Source of the DNA: Chara braunii
Taxonomy: Eukaryota > Streptophyta > Charophyceae > Charales > Characeae
Direction: 5' to 3'
Assembly (NCBI GenBank): GCA_003427395.1
Contig: BFEA01000166.1
Coordinates: forward strand, 966,597-996,207
Length of the DNA: 29,611 bases
The notes under the pieces were generated by a model. It was given only the letters and a program-made list of their open reading frames with translations, searched no databases and had not been told where the DNA came from. The position numbers were made by a program, and so were the translations under genes. This document shows positions 1-6,569 of this stretch, in pieces; the stretch's first letter is position 1; each line of letters begins with the position of its first letter.

Positions 1-41
1 GTTTAAAGGTAAGGTTCTGAATAGATATTGACTTCACAAGC

Positions 42-165
42 AAAACTGTCTCATTGGTGGATTGGCTCATCTCGAGCATGCTTCATTGTCTGCAATATAG
101 GTAAAGTTGCTGTGACTTTGGATCTACTCATCTGGGCGGAATAGAGGAAGTTGTGGTGATAATTT

Positions 166-180
<15 letters not shown>
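42..180 (+). repeat. Dispersed repeat copy 1 (direct pair with 1678-1798)
   Basis: This stretch and 1678-1798 share a run of blocks in the same order and orientation: AAACTGT, then GGATTGGCTCATCTC, then CTTCATTGTCTGCAATA, then GATCTACTCATCTGG, then TTGTGGTGA, ending in a CA-rich tract. Copy 2 lacks about 17 bases present in the middle of copy 1. Neither copy has a coding frame or a recognisable terminus. They could be ends of one old element or members of a dispersed family. Confidence 0.75.

Positions 181-208
<28 letters not shown>
169..208. repeat. (CA)n microsatellite
   Basis: About 20 uninterrupted AC dinucleotides directly follow the dispersed repeat. Confidence 0.97.
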
Positions 209-211
<3 letters not shown>

Positions 212-683
212 GTCCTCACCAGATGAAGAAGCGAGGCAGCAGCCTGAGGAGGAAAATAGACTACCATATGAACCCCCACCAGGGCGAGCTGTTGCAGACC
301 GAATCCTGCAACAGCTAAACACTTGCCTTTGATATGTCCGCGTTGTTTTCTGTCCACAGAGAGGAAATAATGACTGTGGATACCCAAGACACTTGCTCAA
401 AGCCGCTCTGTGATGGCCCACCTGAGTATGGGCTAGTTTGTGACTTGCATGCCTTGTGTCGTGAGGATTATGAATCATAGTCTATGCAAGTTTTTGTTTT
501 CGTACGTATTATGACAGTCAATATTGCACTCATGTACGGCATCCTGCACCAGTGGTTACGGGGGGAAACTGTTTTCATTGCCGAAATCAGGTTTTTTAAA
601 CTTTTTTTGGCCAAAGTTTCATTTTTTTGTGATGTCCAATTTGTAGACAAGGGCTGGAACAGCAATGCCTATGCAATTGCAGT

Positions 684-758
684 ACCCATCCAAAAATTTC
701 GCGCCTTGGGCCTACTGGACTACAATGGCTGGCCACGCCAGCCAAAAAAAAGAAAAAG
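684..758 (+). repeat. A-rich-ended repeat, left arm of an inverted pair
   Basis: Begins ACCCATCCAAAAATTT, continues through GGCCTACTGGAC and ACAATGGCTGGCCACGCCAGCC, and runs into an A-rich tail. The same sequence lies in reverse complement at 1350-1424 with about 85 to 90% identity by eye. The A-rich ends face inward. This may be the two arms of one non-autonomous element of about 740 bp, or two opposed insertions of one family. No target duplication was found outside the arms. Confidence 0.75.
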
Positions 759-1349
759 TGCATGTAGGAGCCACGTAGCCTGTGACATCTGTCTATGCCG
801 TGCCATCCGGTGCAGCAACTGCAACTGCGAGACTTGGATGCGGTGCTTCCACAGTCCACACCTGAACCCGTGCTGTCCGGTCTGTAGGGGGGGGCACTTA
901 TCATTATACCACTGCTCGTCTACTCAAAATCTTCTGCAACCCAAACACTGACTGACCTCCCGCGTCATTCTAGAGTAGTCGGCTCCAGTGGTGAATATTG
1001 AGAACCCTGTGAAGTTTGCCATTCCTCTGTTTTATTCTTTGCCACTCCACCTCCCTCCTCCATGCGTCTCTCTTCCGCTTCTCGCTTCCTATAAAAGCCC
1101 ACCTCCTACCTGTTTCCTTCATTCCTCCCTCCTCTTGTGTACTCCTAATAAATGCATAGTGTTGCGTATGAATGAGCATCATTAACAGAACAGACAAAAT
1201 ATAAGCTGAAGATCTGAATAAAAAGGAGCATACCTTCCCTTTACTCTGCCTACTGTCATAACGTGCAAGTGTGCCATTAAACCACCAGCACACCCGGGCC
1301 TGGAGGTGCTCAACTGTGCGCCAAGCTTTGCCTAACCCCCAGTGGCACA
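759..1349. other. Interior between inverted arms; promoter-like TATA and AATAAA
   Basis: No recognisable gene. A short plus-strand frame at about 770-890 is rich in Cys (CxxCxC spacings followed by HxxH and CCPVC), but it matches no family I can name. A TATAAAAG box lies at about 1090 in a pyrimidine-rich context, and an AATAAA signal follows about 57 bases later, then another at about 1217. This is the spacing of a short LTR-like promoter/polyadenylation unit, but no element ends support it. Confidence 0.3.
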
Positions 1350-1424
1350 CTTTTTTTCTTTTTTGGCTGGTGTGGCCAGCCATTGTGGTCCGGTAGGCCC
1401 ACGGCGCAAAATTTTTGGATGGGT
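1350..1424 (-). repeat. A-rich-ended repeat, right arm of the inverted pair
   Basis: Reverse-complement partner of 684-758, with the T-rich run at 1351-1364 on the inner side. Just outside it, at 1457-1470, is ACTGGCGGTTTAA, the same short terminus seen at the ends of the inverted-repeat elements near 20 kb. Confidence 0.75.
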
Positions 1425-1677
1425 GACGAGTTTATTTTCAGCAAGGCTGGGGCCGTGTACTGGCGGTTTAAGGCACTTGGGGATGTGGGCAGCTGGCGCT
1501 CAACCACAATCAGTGTGGCCAGCCTTGTAAGTGAGAGACGTAGTAAAAGGGGAGCTGCAAGAACAAATAAAGTGGCCACCCCAAAGAAAACTAAAGTGAA
1601 GATACTTAAGAAAAAGAAAAAGAAAAAAGAAAGGGATATAATGGATCTACTGCGCTCCATATTGCTTGCTGTAGCGG

Positions 1678-1798
1678 TAAAACTGTTTCATTGCTGGATT
1701 GGCTCATCTCAAGTGGGCTTCATTGTCTGCAATAGAGGTAGATCTACTCATCTGGTGGGAACAGCGGCTATTGTGGTGAAACTCTAAAACACACACAT
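1678..1798 (+). repeat. Dispersed repeat copy 2
   Basis: Partner of 42-180: the same ordered blocks, again ending in a short CA run. Upstream is an A-rich stretch (about 1609-1640). Confidence 0.75.
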
Positions 1799-2566
1799 AT
1801 GCACACATGGCTGAGTGAGCATGTGAAGTGGGTTTTGTGGCTGTGACAGACTAGTTTCAAACAGACTTACTGCAATTCTTGTCAGGTGTTTGGACAGACA
1901 GTCTGCTAGGATTGCAGGGGTGGTGTTAGTAGAGTCAACCACGTTACTCAGGGGTGTGGCTAACTCCCGGTGATGTCTATCAGTCAAATGCATCTTGCGC
2001 TGACTGTCGGGGTTTTTCCTCCTAACGAGTTGGTGGAAGTCCAACAAAACAGTCTGGCACAGTCATGTGTTTTTTTTTGTGAAGATGTGTATAGCGAACA
2101 TAACAACACACACAGACAATTGTGATCGTTTTTGTATAGCGAATATGAAAACACGTACATTCTTCCACCCACCTTTCCCTCTCTCTCCCTCCCTCCCTCT
2201 GTCTCTCTCTCTGGGTCTCACTGTCTCTCTCTTCCCTTGCCTCCCTCTTGTGCTCCCCCCCCCCTTTCTTCCTCTCTACCTCTCTGTCTTTGTGGAAATA
2301 ATGCTGACTGTTGTAATTTCAACAGAGAGGAGGGCAAGGGGTGAAGGTGAAGGTGGAGGGAGATCATTCAAGCTTGAGTTCTCAGTATGAAATGAAAATA
2401 GATCTTAGGCCTTAGGGCATATAAACCATTGTAAAGCAGCTTTGGAATGTGTTTTCCTGCACTTCTCAGGGACATGAACTGGAGCTAACACAGCAGGTGC
2501 TCTTGATTTTTTGACTTGTAGGCAGTGTTGCGGGCATCATTTATACCACCAGTTGGGTATTAGAGT
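1799..2566. other. Spacer with pyrimidine-rich tract
   Basis: No gene is supported. The only structure is a nearly pure CT tract at about 2160-2290 (CTCTCTCCCTCCCTCC pattern with a run of about 12 C's). Confidence 0.6.
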
Positions 2567-2818
2567 TTGTTCTAGTGATCAGGGGTTAAGTTGTTTCTAG
2601 TAACCAGAGGTTAACTTGTTCTAGTGATCAGGATTTAACTTCTTTCTAGTGATCAGGGGTGAACATGTTTCTAGTAATCAGGTGTTAACTTGTTTCTTAT
2701 CTTCTAGTAATCAGGGGTTATGAGGGATTAACTTATTTGTAGTGACCAGGGGTTAACTTCTTTCTAGTCATCTGGAGTCAGCTTCTTTCTAGTGATCAGG
2801 GGTTAACTTGTTTCTTAA
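2567..2818. repeat. Minisatellite, CTAGTGATCAGGGGTTAACT type (left part)
   Basis: Imperfect tandem units of roughly 25-35 bases with the core TTCTAGTGATCAGGGGTTAACTT. Units vary by substitution (GTAATCAGG, GTGACCAGG) and length. The array breaks at 2818 and resumes at 3547, showing that the intervening DNA was inserted into it. Confidence 0.9.
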
Positions 2819-2826
2819 CTTGTTTC
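2819..2826. repeat. 8-bp target site duplication, left
   Basis: CTTGTTTC here is repeated exactly at 3539-3546 and brackets an element with inverted ends. Eight bases is the duplication length typical of hAT transposases. Confidence 0.7.
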
Positions 2827-3096
2827 CATGGCTAAGATCCGGATGTACGGACCGCCGTCCAGACGGTCTGGATTCAGCCTGGACTCCAGACGTCCGGTCC
2901 TTGAAGGTCCGGATCTGCCAAAAAAAAAAAAAAAAAAAAAAACTTTCCAGGACCCTTCCGCACTGAGGAGCCAAGCCCCCAAAATTGTTTTGGGGGGTTT
3001 TCAGGCCCGTTTTTGTTTTTTGGGGGGGTCCGGACATGGTCTATCTCTATAATAATTTATTACTAATACGGTAATACCCAAGTAATGAATTATTAA

Positions 3097-3111
3097 TAAC
3101 TCGATACTTTT
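3097..3111. repeat. 15-bp target duplication of the U6 retrocopy (left)
   Basis: TAACTCGATACTTTT is identical to 3229-3243 and brackets the U6 sequence and its A tail. Confidence 0.85.
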
Positions 3112-3178
3112 TTTTTTTCTTTTTTTTTTTAATTTGGACCATTTCTCGATTTATGCGTGTCATCCTTGCGCAGGGGCC

Positions 3179-3210
<32 letters not shown>

Positions 3211-3228
3211 ACGGATGTCCCGAAGGAC
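3112..3228 (-). pseudogene. U6: U6 snRNA retrocopy with poly(A) tail
   Basis: Read on the minus strand, 3228 down to 3131 is a full-length U6 spliceosomal RNA sequence of 98 nt. It starts with a stem capped by TTCG (GTCCTTCGGGAC) and keeps the ACAGAGA box, the AGC triad, the CCCCTGCGCAAGGATGAC internal stem-loop and the 3' GGTCCAAATT end. U6 normally pairs with U4 and U2 and with the 5' splice site in the nuclear spliceosome. Here the sequence runs directly into about 18 A's broken by one G, and the whole is bracketed by a 15-bp direct repeat. That is the hallmark of LINE-type target-primed reverse transcription. No plant-type upstream promoter element or TATA box is visible at the expected place, so the copy is probably silent although its RNA sequence looks intact. 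Confidence 0.92.
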
Positions 3229-3243
3229 TAACTCGATACTTTT
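3229..3243. repeat. 15-bp target duplication of the U6 retrocopy (right)
   Basis: Exact copy of 3097-3111, abutting the 5' end of the U6 sequence. Confidence 0.85.
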
Positions 3244-3538
3244 CTAAGTTTTTTAAATCTTTTTTTAAGTTCTTGTAGTTTTTGACTTTTAAGTTTTAAC
3301 TCAAGTTTGGTTAGGAATCTAGCAAAAGTGGTTTGCAATGTTATTCTGCATAACTTTTTTTTTTTTTCAGATTTTTTTTTTTTTTTTTTTTTTTTATGTT
3401 CCGGACNTTTCCGGACCTGNTTNCCGGTCCGAGCCGTCCGGAACCATGTATGTCCGGAGGTCCGGATATGTCCGGAAGTCCGGGCGTCCGGACCTGGCCG
3501 GACATGAGCTGTCCGGGTCCGGGTCCGGCGCAGCCATG

Positions 3539-3546
3539 CTTGTTTC
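3539..3546. repeat. 8-bp target site duplication, right
   Basis: CTTGTTTC, identical to 2819-2826. Confidence 0.7.
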
Positions 3547-3655
3547 TAACCTTTTACTACTAGTCTTTTAGTAATCAGGAGTTAACTTCTTGCTAGTGAT
3601 CAGGCATTAACTTATTTGTAGCAACTTTCTACTGATCTCAGGGGTTAACTGCAGC
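3547..3655. repeat. Minisatellite, CTAGTGATCAGG type (right part)
   Basis: Resumes the array interrupted at 2818, with units such as GTAATCAGGAGTTAACTTC and CTAGTGATCAGGCATTAAC. Confidence 0.85.
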
Positions 3656-4210
3656 TAACTATGCTGGTAAAGGCTGGAGTTGGGGGGCTCATTACCTCCC
3701 AGAAATCCCTGTACGTGTTACAGCATACGAACAGTAGGACTTTTTCAACTGACCTCTTGGGTGTCATTGGCATCAGATATATTCAGGACTCACACAACTC
3801 CCTGTCCCTGATCTTGCAGTGGAATCTGACACGTGTTATGGGGAGTCGATTTCTGCCATGCGATTGTGACCATTGGATTTCTGCTCACAGACCTAGACGT
3901 AGGCCAGTGGGGCCTGTGGGTAATTATGCTACTCTAGGCAGTGGTTGGAGCTTTTTTTTTAAATATAAACAAGTGTATGCCAGCCGCACATGCGGTGGGG
4001 ATATGGCTGAATGGTGCACCCACGAACCGTGTTTGAGGGGCCAGTGACAGTCGTGTGTCATCCCTGCATCCTCCTACTATCACCACTCCATCGTCTGTTT
4101 GTGTTGTCATGTTCAGTGTACACTAACTTCAGGGAAAAAGAAAAAGCATGACTGTGCCAGACTGTCTCGTCGTCTGTGTGTGTCTCTTGCACCTTCCTGA
4201 AGGAGCCTCT
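3656..4210. other. Spacer without recognisable genes
   Basis: A plus-strand open frame (3661-4047) shows no motif or codon pattern that I recognise. At about 3998-4012 GGGGATATGGCTGAATGG resembles a tRNA A box, but no cloverleaf or B box follows. Confidence 0.5.
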
Positions 4211-4503
4211 CTCGTCCTCCATCCATGCTCGTCGTCCTCCTCCCTCTTCCTCCATCCACACTTGCCACCCTCCGCCCTCCTTTATCCATGCTCGTCACCC
4301 TCCTCCTTCCTCCGTACATGCTCGTTGCCCCCCTCCCTCCTCCATCCATGCTCGTCATGCTCCCCCCTCCTCCTCCATCCAAGCTCGTCGCCCTCCTCCC
4401 TCCTCTTCCATCCACGCTCGTCGCCCTCCTCCATCTGTGTGCGTTGCCCTCCTTTCTCCGTGCTCGTTGCCCTCCTCCCTCCATGCTCGTTGCCCTCCTC
4501 CGT
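4211..4503. repeat. CTC-rich minisatellite
   Basis: Tandem units of about 24-30 bases built on CCATGCTCGTCGCCCTCC with variable CCTCCCTCC spacers. Long open frames over it on both strands result from the repeat and are not genes. Confidence 0.9.
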
Positions 4504-4507
4504 CCTC

Positions 4508-4572
4508 TTCCAACCATGGCTGTCACGCTTCTCCCTCATCCAGCCTCCATCCTCTATCCTCCTCCGTCATCG
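4508..4572 (+). repeat. Longer duplicated block, copy 1
   Basis: Shares CTCCCTCATCCAGCCTCC, ATCCTCTATCCT and CTCCGTCATC with 4700-4765. Similarity continues weakly to TTATCNTTATAGTT downstream of both, so a block of about 100 bases was duplicated 192 bases apart. Confidence 0.8.
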
Positions 4573-4699
4573 TCTTCGTCCTCTATCTCCTCTCTTTATC
4601 GTTATAGTTTGTGTCCTCCCTACTCCTTCCTACCGCCTCCTCCTCCATCCACGATCATCGCCCTCCCCCCTCCCATGCTTGTTTCCCTCCTCCCTCCTG

Positions 4700-4765
4700 C
4701 TCCATCCATGGCCATCTGGCTCCTCCCTCATCCAGCCTCCATCCTCTATCCTGCTCCGTCATCTT
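4700..4765 (+). repeat. Longer duplicated block, copy 2
   Basis: Partner of 4508-4572, in the same orientation. Confidence 0.8.
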
Positions 4766-4870
4766 AGCCTTTGACCGCTATCCTCCTCCTTTTATCCTTA
4801 TAGTTCTCGTGCTCTCTACTCCTCCCTACTCCTCAAACCCTCCTCTTTTGTTTTCGAACTCGCAACGAAG

Positions 4871-4968
4871 TTGCCTTGACTGGTGCCCCTCTTATGATTC
4901 ACAAACGGATTGCTTTGTTTTGCCTTGACTGGTGCCCCTCTTATGATTCACAAATGGATTGCTTTATT
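4871..4968 (+). repeat. 49-bp tandem duplication
   Basis: Two adjacent 49-base units beginning TTGCCTTGACTGGTGCCCC differ at only a few positions (ACGG/ATGG, TTGTTT/TTATTT), so the duplication is recent. Confidence 0.92.
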
Positions 4969-5131
4969 TTTCTCTGTTTTTTTTATGTTTAACATCCAAT
5001 CCTTTTCTCCTCCCTCCTTCACGTTGCTCCTCGTCTTCCCTCCTCCTCCTCCTCCACCATGGTCGACCTCCTCACCGTCACCAGGACACGCATGTGTGGG
5101 TGCTTGTGTGTGTCGTCATGTTCCCTATACA

Positions 5132-5139
5132 CAACTCCA
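5132..5139. repeat. 8-bp target site duplication, left (CAACTCCA)
   Basis: Identical to 5680-5687 and immediately outside the CAGGG terminus. Confidence 0.85.
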
Positions 5140-5236
5140 CAGGGTTGCATCCCTGCCGACCGCCGACCCCGACTGCCGACCGTATTGCAGCCGACCAGTA
5201 GGGCCGACCGGTTGGTGGTCTGGCGACCAGTCAGGG

Positions 5237-5270
<34 letters not shown>

Positions 5271-5679
5271 ATCCACTGATTTTTTTTCAAATCTGAGTTG
5301 AGGGCTGCACTGGGCTTGCTGAGTACAGCCGAATCCGCTGAGAAACTTTTGGGGATGGGGGGGTTGGGGTTGGAGTATAGGGAGAGAATAGGGGGGGTAT
5401 AGGGGGTATAGGGGTGATATAGGGGGTATTAAGGGGGGTAATGAGGGTGTTGGGGATGGTTTGGGGGTGTTTGGGGGGTGAATGGGGGTATTGGGGGCCG
5501 CGATAGGGGTGTTGGTGGTGTTATGAGGGGTTCTGGACCCCAATAAAAAAAAAATTATTATTATTATTTTTCGCGGGGTGCCGACGACCCCCGACCGGTA
5601 AGTGCCGACCAGCCGATCGGTCGGCGGGTCGGCAGCCAACCAGTCAAGGGCCGCCCACCGTCGGGGGGTGCAAACCCTG
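5140..5679. mobile_element. hAT-like non-autonomous element with CCGACC subterminal repeats
   Basis: A 540-bp element starts CAGGGTTGCATCCC and ends with the imperfect inverse GGGTGCAAACCCTG. The exact 8-bp direct repeat CAACTCCA flanks it. A CAGGG terminus with an 8-bp duplication is characteristic of hAT superfamily transposons. Both ends hold many copies of CCGACC or its complement GGTCGG: about 5154-5216 and 5578-5634. The left cloud is followed by 33 A's (5237-5269); the right cloud is preceded by an A/T-rich run (5543-5570). The centre is a G-rich minisatellite. No transposase frame exists, so movement would need an enzyme from elsewhere. The layout matches 2827-3538. Confidence 0.8.
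5349..5532. repeat. G-rich minisatellite, quadruplex-prone
   Basis: Plus-strand runs of 3-8 G's occur every few bases (TATAGGGGGTATAGGGG pattern), lying wholly inside the hAT-like element. Four or more G3+ runs with short loops occur many times, so G-quadruplex formation on the plus strand is plausible. Confidence 0.85.
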
Positions 5680-5687
5680 CAACTCCA
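5680..5687. repeat. 8-bp target site duplication, right (CAACTCCA)
   Basis: Exact match to 5132-5139. Confidence 0.85.
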
Positions 5688-5864
5688 TAGAAAAATCATG
5701 ACTTCGTCCACCATAGTTGTATCCGCGTGTGTGTAGAGGTTGTCGTGTCTGCAAATCGTAGAACCACAAAGCTTCTGCATGTGTGCCTGGCCCCACACTG
5801 AAGGGAAAACAAAAAGGAAAGTTCCCGAACACCTTGCGCCCTGTGCCGCCCTGCCCAAGTACCC

Positions 5865-5968
5865 TTACTTTTTTTTTTTTTTTTAATTATTATTAAACAG
5901 AACCTTAGAGTTCTGGCTCCTTTTCCATTCTGGGGAGCATCAGTCCGGTTCCTCTTCCACCGGCAAGT
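5865..5968 (-). repeat. Poly(A)-tailed dispersed repeat, family R3 copy 1
   Basis: On the minus strand it reads GACTTGCCGGTGGAAGAGG, then AACCGGACTGATGCTCCCCA, GAATGGAAAAGGAGCC, and ends in an A-rich tail (T run 5868-5884 on plus). Related copies lie at 12630-12695 (plus) and 21161-21236 (minus). One frame reads NRTDAPQN or NRTDALQD in all three. It could be a SINE-like element or the subterminal arm of a DNA element like those at 2827 and 5140. No target duplication was found. Confidence 0.75.
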
Positions 5969-5969
5969 C

Positions 5970-6286
5970 AATAGTAAATAACATGTCGGGCACACACACG
6001 CTCTTCCCCTTTATGGTAGGAAAGCCCGAGGAACAGCATTGATTACTTCTCTCTGGAAGGATGTACCACTCCTCACCCCTGCCTAAGTTAGCCTGTTTTC
6101 TTTTACGTTGTGTCTAAACCTGGAGAGCTACTCAGAGATGTGGGCCCTATATGTTTGCTTCAGGGCTTCTTTGTCTAACCTGTTCCTCTCAGTTCTCTGA
6201 CTGTCTGATTCTCTATGAGCACTAGAACCGTAGACTTGAACTTCCTCAAAAGGAATAGCTCGGCCCTGGAGCCTTCACCGGACTAG
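5970..6286. other. Spacer, nothing recognised
   Basis: No open frame, repeat or RNA gene is seen here. Confidence 0.5.
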
Positions 6287-6506
6287 CTACTAAGTTCTAN
6301 GGANTGGACTGAGCTCTAACTACTCCTCGTTAACCCTCTTCTTNTANTCTGACAACCGGAGTCTGAAGTCCAAACCCTTGCTAATTTAACTGGTCCCTAC
6401 TAAGTTCTACGGACTGGACTGAGCTCTAACTACTCCTTGTTAACCCTCTTCTTCTACTCAGTCAACCGGAGTCTGAAGTCCAAACCCTTGCTAATTTAAT
6501 TGGTCC
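6287..6506 (+). repeat. 110-bp tandem duplication
   Basis: Two adjacent copies begin CTACTAAGTTCTA and end ACTGGTCCC/ATTGGTCCC. They are nearly identical apart from N's at 6300, 6304, 6345 and 6348. The N's in copy 1 suggest that reads from the two copies were hard to place. Confidence 0.95.
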
Positions 6507-6569
6507 CCNAGTCTTTACCTGGTNTCTTTTGACAGTCTGTCTCCCTTATCCTAGGTCGGTCTTGCCTTG

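Larger units (their letters stand above)
2827..3538. mobile_element. Short inverted-ended element (hAT-like, non-autonomous) with TCCGGA subterminal repeats
   Basis: The 712-bp insert starts CATGGCT and ends AGCCATG, and exact 8-bp direct repeats flank it. Both ends carry a dense cloud of the palindromic word TCCGGA and variants: about 2837-2914 on the left and 3402-3530 on the right. Next to each cloud, on the inner side, is a homopolymer: poly(A) at 2920-2942 and a T-rich run at 3354-3397. There is no transposase frame. The interior carries a U6 retrocopy (3097-3243). hAT elements are known for 8-bp duplications and many short subterminal transposase-binding repeats, so assignment to a hAT-type system is a reasonable inference. 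The 7-bp terminal match is short. N's at 3407, 3420 and 3423 mark unresolved bases. Confidence 0.65.

Noticed and set aside
3990-4050. tRNA-like A box (GGGGATATGGCTGAATGG)
   Set aside because: No acceptor stem pairing, anticodon arm or B box follows.
4113-4774. Long open frames on both strands over the CTC-rich minisatellite (up to 208 codons)
   Set aside because: Pro/Ser- or Arg/Gly-rich repeats in several overlapping frames follow from the tandem units; no domain or start context supports a gene.
5019-5858. 279-codon minus-strand frame across the hAT-like element
   Set aside because: Runs through poly(A), the G-rich minisatellite and both word clouds; composition is repeat-driven and no transposase motif is present.
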